30,494 bases of DNA, taken from Larix sibirica (Eukaryota > Streptophyta > Pinopsida > Pinales > Pinaceae). The position numbers and the translations under genes are program-made. Below the pieces are notes generated by a model. The model did no database searches. It was not told where the DNA came from and saw only the letters and a list, made by a program, of their open reading frames with translations. Positions 10,197-19,975 of the stretch are shown piece by piece. Positions within the stretch are counted from its first letter, which is position 1; every line of letters starts with the position of its first letter. The stretch is from assembly GCA_004151065.3 (NCBI GenBank), contig NWUY0300015449.1, positions 54,050 to 84,543 of the forward strand, given 5' to 3'.

Positions 10197-11349
10197 GTAG
10201 CTGAAGTGTTCTAGGTAGGCGTAGCCATTTATGGTTTCATTGTTATATTGTTCACCTGGAACTTTGCTAAAATATGTTTCAAGGAAATTTTTTGGTTCCC
10301 TTCTACCAAAGGAAACACCAAGTATCTGCTGGTTAATTTTGGTTATTGAAGTTTCTGAATATTACAGTATTTGAAGTGTAGTCTAAGAGCACAGTTCACA
10401 TGAAAGACATGAGAATCAACTTTATTAATTTCCTCCCCTGAACCTGTAAATTATCTATCCAGATTATGTTTTTAATGCCCGTGGCTCTTGGATGGTTGCC
10501 CTGCCTACTGAAATGTATCATTTAGTGTGAAGAGTGGTTCTGTGAAGGTAAGAGTTGCTCCTTTGATCTTACCTCGGCCTTTTCCTTCTGATATTGTCTT
10601 CCCTAGGCCTCTGCCAGACTGCCACTGTTAGAAATAAATAAAGGAAACTGTGACAACCTTGTTGTAAACATCGGTTCTGTTCAGCAAGCTTGGCCAGGGA
10701 ACTATTCATTAGAACTGTGAAGGAAGCTGAAGAAATACAAGCTTCTACCTACCTAATGTAGTTTTCCCAAACCCAAACTTTTCCATGACCTTCAGCAGAA
10801 AGGACTAATTGACTTTATCATAGGTGTTGACCCTGTCTAGCTTGATTAAAGCTGTCAACCTTGAGTGTTAGGGGAGCTTCAGAGTCTTTGATGGCTACAA
10901 GAGCTTCAGCTAGGGGCTCTCTGCATCCTTCCAGGATTGCGCAGCTGAGCCTTCTTAGCCCATGCCATTCTTCAGAGGACATTATTTGGCAAGATCTTGG
11001 TATTGGCATTAGAATTGTTTGCTCAGATGTGAGAGTGACTAGACATCCTTCATCCTTGCTGACTGCTGTATTAACTCACCAGATATGTGCATCTGTAGCT
11101 TTTATCGCTCAGGGTTTACCCACTTGCTATTTCTTATTTTAGTAGCTAATTTAACATTTTTCTGCATTGTTTGTTTTGTTTGGGAGATGCATGCTATTAT
11201 TGTTTGCTTTAATCTAGACTCTCAAGTCTCATTGGACTTCTTTGGTCATTTGTGGACATAATAATATGATTCCAATTTCTCGGAGTATAAATGATCTCTT
11301 TGGCTATAGTAACCTTGTCCAAGGTCTGCTTTCCTTTGAAAAATCTTCN
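10197..11349. other. No gene recognised; includes one GC-richer open segment
   Basis: Most is AT-rich and closed in all frames. At 10818-11142 the DNA is richer in GC and open on both strands: 93 codons on plus from 10861 and 63 codons on minus from 11009. Neither translation is a family I recognise. It could be an exon relic or the edge of an old insertion. An N lies at 11349. Confidence 0.45.
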
Positions 11350-11540
11350 TGATTTTTGGGAATTTTGGACCCCTTTTGAGGGTTTTTTGATGTTTTTGGA
11401 GGAAATTTATCTATTTGAGGAGGAAATGTGGGTTTTTTGCCTTTTTAGGTACCCATTTGGGCTTTTTTGAGGTTTTGGAGGCCAAAGTGGTAGGAAAAAT
11501 GGTCAACAAGGTTATGTGACTAGGGGGGTGAGCTAGTGAG
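11350..11540 (+). repeat. G/T-rich low-complexity segment
   Basis: Directly after the N at 11349 the plus strand is strongly biased to G and T, with repeated TTTTTTGAGG and TTTTGGAGG words. The bias stops near 11540. It is a degenerate simple repeat with no coding content. Confidence 0.7.
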
Positions 11541-11904
11541 TGATTTTTGGGTGTTAACACTAGGTGTTTTAGTCATCGATGTATTATCCTGATATAATGA
11601 ACAACCGGTTTGATACTGAGTTGATTTAGCATGCTTTAATTTGTACTTTCAGATCTGATTTTTGTTGGGATGGTGCTGGGTAGATGGAATTTTCAGTATG
11701 ATTTTTTTGTATTAAATATTGCCCTCGCAGCTGCTGAAATGATCTAACCCTTTGACCTGTGGTGTCTACACTCTTGAATGCTGCCCTAGAGACATTATTG
11801 ATTGCAGATATAAAATTTCAACAGGGGTTTCCAGAGAAATCAGATTCAGCATTAAGGTTGAAACATATGTTTGCTGCTTTATGAGACAAGAATTTTAACT
11901 AGTG

Positions 11905-12388
11905 TTCTATTAGGGTTGAAGGTGTCATTGCTGATTGTCTCTGCTAAAACAACTTAATTTCCCTGGCTTCTTAGTGCAATGTAGAAGCCTGTTGATCTCT
12001 TAACACCTTCAACTCTTGCTTTGTTTTTTGTGAGCTTTTGCCTGTACTTCTTTTCATGTTTTGCAAGTATTTTGATCTAGGCAACGACCCAAGAGGGGTG
12101 TCTAGCTCTCAAAGTTAATGTTATCAACCGGGATCGAGGTTGGGATGCCTATGGTACATAGTTAGCGTTTTCACACTAAACAGATAATTGACTTGTTGAA
12201 GAAGAAAGGTCGGAGATTGACGGTTATGTCTCCAAAATCGAGTGTTGTCTTTGAAGTTGCATATTTGGTAATTATTGTGTTAAAACCAAATCCACCGTTA
12301 TCAAGGCTTTGATGAAATCAACCTGAATATGTCACTTCATAGGCATCCGGCCTAAGCAGATACTGTAGAAAAGTGGATAAAGCAAAAC
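11905..12388 (+). repeat. Dispersed repeat, copy A
   Basis: About 450 bp align in the same order with 20955-21430. Shared words include ATTAGGGTTG(A/G)AGGTGTCAT, GTGTCTAGCTCTCAAAGTT (GTGTGTAGCTCTCAAAGTT in copy B), TTGGGATGCCTATG, GAAGAAGAAAGGT, GTCTCCAAAAT and ATATGTCACTTCAT. Copies differ by many substitutions and small indels, so they are old. No long frame is shared, so this looks like a non-coding part of an element. Its right end runs into GCAGATACTGTAGAAAAG, the word that starts each unit of the 13.2-13.9 kb array, and stops at the N at 12389. Confidence 0.8.
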
Positions 12389-12389
12389 N

Positions 12390-13224
12390 AAAATTATTTC
12401 TTAACAATTTTAAGATTGTTTTTGTTCATGATCATTCCTTTTGGATTATTAAAGGTAGTCATATTTGTTTAAGATATTAATATTATGCTTACTAAAAGCC
12501 CTAGTACTCTATCTCTTTAGCACACAAAAAGCTTAGACTAGAAGTAACTGTAAATGACACCGTAAATATAAGGTCAGTATAAATATCACCATACCGATAA
12601 ACAAAAGCAAAAAATCTCCTAAACTCAGTAAAAAAAAAAATAGTTCTCTTCAACCTTCAAAGCATTTATTTAAACATGTGTGTAAAGATAGCTTAAATAA
12701 CACAAAAAAATGACACCGTAAATGTAAAACCAGCATAAATATCAGCATAACAGTAAACAAAAGCAAAAATTCTCTAAACTTAGCAAATAAAATATTTAAA
12801 TAAAGTACTCTAACATTTATGTAAAGCACCGCTTCTACATTTAAACAATTTCTTTAAAGCAAAGAAAAATATTAATAACAATACTTCAAATTTCTCCGAT
12901 GCTTGGTAGTTCGTTGAAATGCTTGGTTTAAACCAGACAGGACTTACAGAACTTACACATTAAACACTGATACGTTTCAGAATGACGTCTTCCCGTGCCA
13001 GGGCCTGGGAAGCAAAAATCTAGACAAACGTCAGCAATTATGGACCAATCAGTATTCATATAAATACTTTTTTTTAAATGCATTTAATATAAAAATTTAC
13101 AACTTTAACATAAACTTTGGAAAGTAAAAAAAATTCTGCTTGTACAGAGCGATTAATATGAATCACCGATTCATATATTGTCCCCTGGGGGATCGCCATG
13201 ATCGCCTTGACTTTGCCCTCCTTG
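12390..13224. repeat. AT-rich DNA with a 156-bp tandem duplication
   Basis: TGACACCGTAAAT occurs at 12555 and 12711 with matching flanks on both sides (AAACAAAAGCAAAAA and similar), so about 80 bp is duplicated with a 156-bp period. The remainder up to 13224 has no gene. A 71-codon minus frame at 13074-13289 ends in the repeat array and is not convincing. Confidence 0.7.
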
Positions 13225-14227
13225 AGCAGATACTGTAGAAAAGTGGATAAAGCAAAACTAACCCAGCACCTAGGCAAAAGGAAGTCCATGTTATATGATG
13301 CAGCCCTCCACTTTAAGTTGTGTTTATCAAAGTGACTTCCAAAACAATAGGTTCAGGTGCACTTTTAATAAAAAGGTGGTAATTCAATGTGCAGGAAATT
13401 TTATTAAATCAAAACATACGACATTTTTACAGTGAATGTTGAAGCCATACAGAGTGTCAATAGTCCTCGACACCTACCCAATAACATGGGAAAAGTCAAG
13501 AGCTTGTGAAATACTTGTGGATATTCAATAAGAAATTAGCAGAGGATCTTCAATCATGGTTACAGCATTCATGGTAATTAAATAAAATACAAATAACACT
13601 TTCAAAATCCAATTGGTTAAAAAANAAAAGTGGATAAAGCAAAACTAGATTACCCTTCAAACCCAGCACCTAGGCAAAAGGAAGTCCATGTTATATGATG
13701 CAGCCCTCCCTGAGCAGATACTGTAGAAAAGTAGATAAAGCAAAACTAGATTACCCTTCAAACCCAACACCTAGGCAAAAGGAAGTCCATGTTATATAAT
13801 GCAGACCTACCTGAGCAGATACTGTAGAAAAGTGGATAAAGCAAAACTAGATTACCCTTCAGACCCAGCACCTAGGCAAAAGGAAGTCCATGTTATATGA
13901 TACAGCCCTCCACTTTAAGTTGTGTTTATCAAAGCGACTTCCAAAAACATAGGTTCAGTTGCACTTTTAATAAAAAGGTGGTAATTCAATGTGCAGGAAA
14001 TTTTATTAAATCAAAACAGACGACATTTTTACAGTGAATGCTGAAGCCATATAGAGTGTCAATAGTCCTCGACACCTACCCAATAACATGGGCAAACTCA
14101 AGAACTTGTGAAATACTTGTGGATATTCAATAAGAAATTAACAGAGGATCTCCAATCATGGTTACAGCATTCAATGGTAATTAAGTAAAATATAAATAAC
14201 ACTTTCAAAATCCAATTGGTTAAAAAA
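13225..14227. repeat. 101-bp tandem array inside a larger 602-bp duplication
   Basis: Units of 101 bp starting at AAAAGTGGATAAAGC (13626), AAAAGTAGATAAAGC (13727) and AAAAGTGGATAAAGC (13828) follow directly on each other. A variant with a short internal deletion starts at 13225. A second block of about 318 bp beginning CCACTTTAAGTTGTG occurs at 13308 and again at 13910, so about 400 bp is repeated at a 602-bp offset with only a few percent difference. An N sits at the boundary (13625). The structure is either a young segmental duplication or two alleles placed in line during assembly. Confidence 0.88.
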
Positions 14228-14410
14228 GGGCAAAACTTGCTTTCAGGCAAAAAAGAATATATTGAGAGCATGCAAAACTAATAAAACTGCACATTGGCGG
14301 GCATTATAATTTGGTAACGTTTGCGCTGAACTAGGGAACAAGAAATACACATAGCAATAGATTAGGGTTACTTTGACTACGTTGAATATGAAGATGGCAT
14401 GCATACATAC

Positions 14411-14874
14411 TTGGTGTTCATCTCAATGTCGTGAGTTTCAGTCCAAGCTCTATGAGAAAGGCAGGCATTTTTGTGGGCCCAACTATTCTCATGGGTAGCA
14501 AGGGCACTCGGTTGGAAATTACAGCTACCCTCCACTCTGAATGCATTTCTGGTAGAGGTGCTGCCATGAGCCTCACATAAAGTGCAGAACATTTTATCGT
14601 CCCCATTAACTTTTCTCAGAGAAGCCCAAGGATAATGTTCCTGCCATTTCTCCTTCCATAACCTTGGGCCCCTGTGTCTCTTCCTCTTCGGTTGCTTGCT
14701 CGCATCATACAAAACATCCTCATCCTCCTCAGCATTGTCATAATCCCTTTCAAGTCCTGGTGTATTGCAATCCTCCTGTAAAACATCATTCGTGCTGCCC
14801 AGTTCTATACAAGATACCCCCTCTATTGGATTCTCCAGCAATGAAGCAGCAGCATTGATATATAAGTTTGCCAT
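14411..14874 (-). CDS. Zinc-finger protein, ZNF862/hAT-transposase-like, first exon
   Basis: The minus-strand frame starts at ATG 14874 in a strong context (ACCATGG), with an in-frame TAA nine bases upstream, so the start is well set. Residues 47-53 are acidic and 63-68 form a basic nuclear-localisation-like K-R-K-R-H-R. Residues 73-136 match the TTF/BED-like finger of ZNF862- and KIAA1586-type proteins: W-x-x-H-Y-P-W, then K-M-F-C-T-L-C (Cys97, Cys100), N-F-Q-P-S-A-L-x-x-H (His128) and W-A-H-K-N-A (His134). Such fingers bind DNA at the front of domesticated or active hAT transposases. A donor AA/GTATGT (GT at 14409-14410) would end the exon inside codon 155; without splicing the frame closes at 14377. 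The hAT catalytic and dimerisation parts are not found in the window. It may be a live host gene, an element gene, or a 5' fragment. All four zinc ligands are present and no stop breaks the exon. Confidence 0.7.
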
Positions 14875-15304
14875 GGTGAATTAAAATAGATAGATGAATG
14901 TAGATTCCCTGCGTTTATTTATTGATTCATTGAGCTGAATTAAAAACATACTTTTGAGGGATTTCGACCTTGACGCTCTAGGACTCGGCACCATGAATTC
15001 ATCATCATTGTGTATATATGTCCGAGCAAACCGAGGCCGACATTTCCCGCCTTGGACAGTGCGCAATACCATGAATTATTGATTTTGACAAATCAATGGG
15101 TCAACGGTATCTATCTACACATCACCATTAATAAAGAGAATTAAACTCTCTGATGCATTGTCTAAGGAAGCTCTGAAATTGGAGGAGGTTTGCTACACTT
15201 GGAAGAAAATATGGAGAACAGAGTGATGTCAAGTGGTAGTGGTATTGTAGTGAAGGGTCTAAAAAGAGTTACTGTTTTTAGACTTTATACAGCAGTAATC
15301 TAGA
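14875..15304. promoter_or_regulatory. Upstream region of the zinc-finger exon; no clear promoter motif
   Basis: This is the expected 5' flank of the minus-strand gene. A 63-codon minus frame (14881-15072) is present but resembles no family. I see no convincing TATA box in the first 150 bp. The region holds nothing else I can name. Confidence 0.3.
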
Positions 15305-15555
15305 ATTAAGGTTTGTATGAAAAGGAACAATAATGTGTTTTTTTGTTGTCACTTAGTTACAGTGGTATATGACAAACTAACTTTGTAATGTGCATTATTA
15401 TTTTTTATTTTATAAAAATATTAAAAAATATAAAAAAGTAAATTAGGTTTTGTATGAAAAACTGAATAATAATGTGGTTTTTTTAATTGTCACTAAGCTA
15501 CAGTTGTATATGAAAAACTAACTTTGTAATGAGCATTGTTATTTTTTATTATTTT
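15305..15555. repeat. AT-rich tandem duplication, 141-bp period
   Basis: GGTTTGTATGAAAA...TTGTCACT(T/A)AG(T/C)TACAGT...AACTAACTTTGTAATG is found starting near 15308 and again near 15449. AACTAACTTTGTAATG itself starts at 15375 and 15516. The copies differ at several bases. Confidence 0.85.
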
Positions 15556-17330
15556 CTAAAGAATATAAAAAGTAAGTTTTTTTTTCAGTTTGAAAAAAAA
15601 ACTTTATATGTATTTACACATTTATTTCATAAATGTTTTAACAAATTTTAAAATTTGCCTTATTATCAGGTATTACAGTTAAATGTAGTTAAACTATAGG
15701 TATTATAGTCAAATGTAGTTAAACTATGGGTATGGGTGAAACTAATTCATCTTTCATCTTGTAAAGTATAATTTAGTTTTTTTAATTACCAAATAATATA
15801 ACTGGTTAAGATTTTATAATCTACAAATTATAATATAATTTATGGGTTTAGAGTAAGATTTAAAATTCTTTTTAATTGGTTAAGAACTCATGGTTTGGAA
15901 CCTTAAGGAAACAAAATTTATGGCTCAAAACCTAAAGGCGTCTAGTGAGAGTAGAAATTTACCCTCTTACAACAACCCACAAAGAGGTTATTTTAAGTGG
16001 TTTTCCTAAAATAAGATGATGAGTCAACTTTTATTTGAGAATAGCAACTAATGATGGTTGTGATATAACAACCAGTGATGGTTGTCATCTTGACAATAAG
16101 TTTTGTCATCTTTAAAAAAAAATCATAACATAATTGAGTTTCCATAAATCCCAATTGTTTTAAATTTAATAGCTTACATGAGATTTCCAAACTATTAATT
16201 TATATTTACATTATCTCATGCCCACATTTTCTTAAAAAAATATCATGTAAAAATATTATCTTTCCATTTTTAGTGTTGTTATTCCACTTTCAATGTCATG
16301 CAATTGCTATTCATTATTGGTTGTTATTGCTTTTTTACAATCCATGGAAACCCAAGCCACCACACCACTGTCTCACTTGTGAGACTATATGACAATTTGG
16401 ATAAAAACCATGGGTCGAGACCAACCTTAATGTTAGATGCAAGAATAATATGTCCAATAAAAATAAAAATATTACGGTGGTCACACAAAGCATTGCCAAT
16501 AATAAATCGCCCCCTTAAAAATTCAAACATAAATGCTCACACCCTCAACCTCTAACTACCCATTATTAATCCTATGTGAATTTCAACACCGAAAAGATGC
16601 TCATGGCAATCAACGAAAAGGTTGAGCTATTAAGAAGAGTAAACATTACAAACTAACAAATTATAACTTACCGTTATTCCTCACTCCTCATTGCACAAAC
16701 TCGCCAATGGGTTAAGTGTCATTGTTGTTTTAATATCATGTCGGCTTCTCCATCAATTGAGTTGGGTGAAACATAAATATGTTCGAGTTCATGGTTTATT
16801 GTCAAGTTGTACAACCACGGTCTCATATCATTTTTTTTAAATAAGCCACTACATGGACGTTTGGCTCATGGTGATCACTAATCCATGCTGATATCTCAAT
16901 TTATATTTTAGTTGATAAAATACCTTACGTTTAAAGTGGTTGCAATATTCATTACTTTACTACTCGGTTTTATTTTTAGTTTGTTTTTCATGAATAGATT
17001 TATTATTATTATGTCTATGACATAGGAATCATTTTTTCCATATTAGCTAACTATAAGAAGTTCAAAAAATCAAAACATTGATGAATAAAGTTTTAACTTT
17101 GCAAAATATTTTTTATTTATTTATTTTAATATTTTAATTTTGATTGGATGACCAGAAGTGACATCAACTTCGAAAACTGGTGTGTGGATTTCACTAGCCA
17201 AGTGTCCCAAACTATGTCACGCTCGCTAGTGTCCAAATGTTCCACATATTACTTTCACTGTGCCAGAGCTATTTTTTATTTCCCCAAGTTTGAGAATGTG
17301 TTTTTAAATTCTTTCCTCATAACGGGGTTT
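15556..17330. other. Very AT-rich intergenic DNA, no gene recognised
   Basis: Contains long A and T runs and a short 30-bp tandem repeat (GGTATTA at 15669 and 15699, each followed by AAATGTAGTTAAACTAT). Open frames are short and without resemblance to known proteins. Confidence 0.6.
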
Positions 17331-17335
17331 CTGCT

Positions 17336-17519
17336 GCCACGTGTCTCTGATCTGTACGTCCTCCTATTGCGTGTCGTCCTGTCGTCCAATCTCCCTAACT
17401 GCAATCGTGATCATATATGTCATATCCATTCACCGCCTTTGTCTGCCTGGCCAACATCAAGTAATACATATTAATATTAATAATTACAGTATTGTGGAAT
17501 GTATCTTGCCTATTTAAAG
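17336..17519 (+). promoter_or_regulatory. Possible promoter relic upstream of the NOV-like exons
   Basis: GCCACGTGTC (CACGTG at 17338-17343), a strong ABRE/G-box, is followed about 170 bp later by TATTTAAAG (17511-17519), a TATA-like box. The first NOV-like ATG is at 17867, about 350 bp downstream of the TATA-like box, and an acceptor-like TTATAG lies near 17809. The order fits promoter, leader with intron, then coding exon. Both motifs are short and could be chance. Confidence 0.3.
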
Positions 17520-18013
17520 ATAACCCGGTCGTACAAAAGAAACATTATATCTGTACATAATCAAAGATTTTTTGTATACCAAAATCCAATTCTTAGTCCC
17601 GCTAATCATGACAACACTCACCGAGAAGCATCTACTTGTCTAGACTCTAGATGTGTAACTTCTGAGTTGTTATCAGATTGGCTTTGCATGTGTTGCTCTT
17701 CAATTTGAATTCGATGCTTTGATCAAGAAAATCTGAAGTTCAATCTTCGGAACCGTAAAGTGTAGTCAGTTAGATCCCCATTAACTTAACTTGCTGTGTG
17801 CTCTTATAGGGTTGGTTTTGTGGTGTTTTCTCACTACTGGAATCCAATTTAGCTGTCTCTGCTGAGATGGCCACCCCAAGGCAGCACATTGAAGAGATTA
17901 CGAAGACCAAGTTTAAAGATAACCCTCTTACAGAAGAATTGCACCAAGCGGTCAAACTTTTGTCTGTGGAATGATACACCAAAGATGTCCATTTTGTTAT
18001 GGAGTTAATCCAA

Positions 18014-18106
18014 GTAACTCAATATTTGGGTTGAAAGTATAGGTCATGTCAATCTTCTTTGTTTCGTATTTCTGTTATCATGGTGATTCTGGTGGTTTTA
18101 TTGCAG
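18014..18106 (+). other. Intron 1 of the NOV-like pseudogene
   Basis: Starts GTAACT after the Gln codon of M-E-L-I-Q and ends TTGCAG before N-A-E-D-N. It splits the Q-N-A-E-D motif in phase 0. Confidence 0.75.
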
Positions 18107-18317
18107 AATGCAGAGGATAACACTTGTGCATCGGATGTGGACCCGTCATTGGAATTTGTGTTTACCACTAAGGATGTCGCTGGGGTGGGAACTATTGCTA
18201 CACTTCTCGTTTTTAACAATGAGATAGGCTTTCAGAAACAGAATATTGATTCTATATGCAGCGTAGGAAGATCTACCAAAAATAATACAAGGGAAGGAGG
18301 TTATATTGGAGAAAAAC

Positions 18318-18463
18318 GTATGATTCTATCATGCAAATCCCTGCTTGAAATTTTTAAATATGATTTTCTCAAGTACAAATTTGTGATTAGAATCACCATC
18401 TCTCTATTTATATGTAGTTATTATTTCAATTTCATAGGTAGATAACTCTTTTATACATTGCAG
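18318..18463 (+). other. Intron 2 of the NOV-like pseudogene
   Basis: Starts GTATGA and ends ATTGCAG. Joining its flanks restores the I-G-E-K/G-F-K-S lid region in frame (phase 1), which supports the boundaries. Confidence 0.7.
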
Positions 18464-19091
18464 GCACTGGGTTTAAGAGCGTCTTCCTCTTTTTATCTTG
18501 TTGGTTTCTTCAAGGGAAAGCACTATTTTTTACAACAAATGGAACCAGAGAATATTAGGCTGTATTCCGTTAGCTTTATGTTCTACGTTTAGTTCCTTAA
18601 TTTATGTTAACTCGCCCCCTGAATCAATGTGATCTTTATAGATTTTTTTTCCTACTGATTATCAGCAGCTGGCACAGGTCAGAGATGAGATTCGAGTCCA
18701 GTTAAGAAGGGAGGAAATAATTTTATGTGACTCCAGTTTTGTTGATAGAGATGTCGGTAGGCCAACAGAAACTCGGAGAATACTACCAGCATTTAGGATC
18801 ATTTTGGAGAGAGCAAGACAAGAAGGTCAGCTGCAACGCGCCCTGGAGGCTTTCTTGGCTGGTGAAATCCAAATAGTCCATCCTTGCCTTGATAAACCTG
18901 AGTATTCTAATATTTTTAACTTCTTGAAAGTGGAATATCCATCATATGATTGGTATGTTGGCTGCATTCAATCATGTGAGCTGAAAAGCCTGCCTGAAAA
19001 TCTTTATGTGGAACTTCTTTGTGTCATCGCTGAAAATTGGGAGCAGAAACTTTCCGGTTATCCGCAAAATACTCCGTTTTTTCAAGTTTGA

Positions 19092-19852
19092 AATTTCTTC
19101 CAATAACACAGACTGGGGCAAAGCTGTCTTGAATGTCTCGTGTGCAATCCCAGCAGAATCTCCGAAGAAATAAGAGAATGGAACGCATTTTTTAATCATC
19201 TCTATCATGGCTTTCAAAGTGACTTGTTTCAGCTCATTGTTGTATCAGACAGAGCCAGCTTCATCCTTGTGGTCGACCCTGTGATCAAACTGATTAAAGA
19301 TGTTATTAACAAAGAGAATAGGATTCTGCAAACCAACCAACTTGAGGCGTCTGGAGGTCCTTTTACAAGAGTTTGCCATGCTTTTCAGAGATGAACTTTT
19401 ATGTATTTCCACCCTCTTTCAATGTCAACATAATGTCCCTGGAGGTCGTGAAGACTTCGTTGCAATTGCTACGTATTTCTCTTGCAAAGGCATAACACCT
19501 ACTGTCGTTCGATCGCTTGGGACTGCAGCAAAGCAGACCCAAGAGACTCTCCGCAGTTTTTTATCAGCTTTATCAAGGCTTTTGAAGCGACTTGTCAATG
19601 TTAGTAACTTCTCTGCAGTTTCTTTCATCAAACCCGATGCATATCGAAGAGGAAGCATTACTTCGAGACGAGGAGGCAAAAGAGTCCACTGAAGTAAGAC
19701 GTCTCTCTAGAGATGAAGGATGGAGACTGTCTCACAGAGTGGATTTCAAGGACGACCAAGTTTCTCTGGATATAGAAGAGCGTGCAAAAATTCACCTGTT
19801 CTCTTGCTCAAAACATCGCCCTACGTTGTCATCCTATGTGTGGATGAACTTA
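19092..19852 (+). pseudogene. Unidentified decayed ORF, three-frame staircase
   Basis: Three plus-strand open frames overlap in order: 19140-19394, 19300-19692 and 19592-19876. Each is shifted by one base relative to the one before. This is the pattern of a single ancestral frame broken by two indels near 19340 and 19620, about 245 codons in all. The middle part is leucine-rich and helical (L-R-R-L-E-V-L-L-Q-E-F) and the last part is charged. It does not match the NOV region expected after the W-Y-V-G-C-I-Q block, and I do not recognise the family. The minus strand also has an 84-codon frame here, so the coding strand is not certain. Confidence 0.35.
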
Positions 19853-19975
19853 CTACGGGGTCTCCATACATATTGACGTTGCAAACTTAACATATGTCGG
19901 CATAAGCCCAACTTGCTACGTGTCTCCATACATATTGACATTGCAAACTTAACAAATGTCGGTATATGCGGCAGG
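19853..19975 (+). repeat. 62-bp tandem duplication
   Basis: GTCTCCATACATATTGAC starts at 19860 and 19922, followed in both by TTGCAAACTTAACA(T/A)ATGTCGG. Two copies, few differences. Confidence 0.92.

Larger units (their letters stand above)
17867..19091 (+). pseudogene. NO VEIN (NOV)-like GHKL ATPase pseudogene
   Basis: NOV is a plant-specific nuclear protein with an Hsp90/histidine-kinase-type ATPase fold, needed for vascular patterning in Arabidopsis. Exon 1 (17867-18013) reads M-A-T-P-R-Q-H-I-E-E ... L-T-E-E-L-H-Q-A-V-K and ends M-E-L-I-Q, with a TGA in place of the usual codon in the S-A-E-L-Y-T-K-D block (17969-17971). Intron GT 18014, AG 18106. Exon 2 (18107-18317) begins N-A-E-D-N, the ATP-site Asn/Asp box, and ends G-Y-I-G-E-K. 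Intron GT 18318, AG 18463. Exon 3 (18464 on) gives T-G-F-K-S-V-F-L, with the lid glycine motif changed from G-I-G to R-T-G, and then loses similarity to a TAG at 18557. A later exon (18669-19091) matches a region several hundred residues downstream in NOV (L-P-A-F, D-K-P-E-Y, F-L-K-V-E, W-Y-V-G-C-I-Q, E-N-W). The middle is missing. The retained introns show a DNA-level copy and not a retrocopy. Confidence 0.85.

Noticed and set aside
13074-13289. Possible second exon of the minus-strand zinc-finger gene after TTTTCTACAG
   Set aside because: Joined in the phase left by the 14410 donor it gives an early stop, and the acceptor word is part of the tandem repeat unit.
17148-17474. Plus-strand frame of 108 codons upstream of the NOV-like exons
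   Set aside because: No similarity by eye and it runs through the candidate G-box; more likely promoter or flank.
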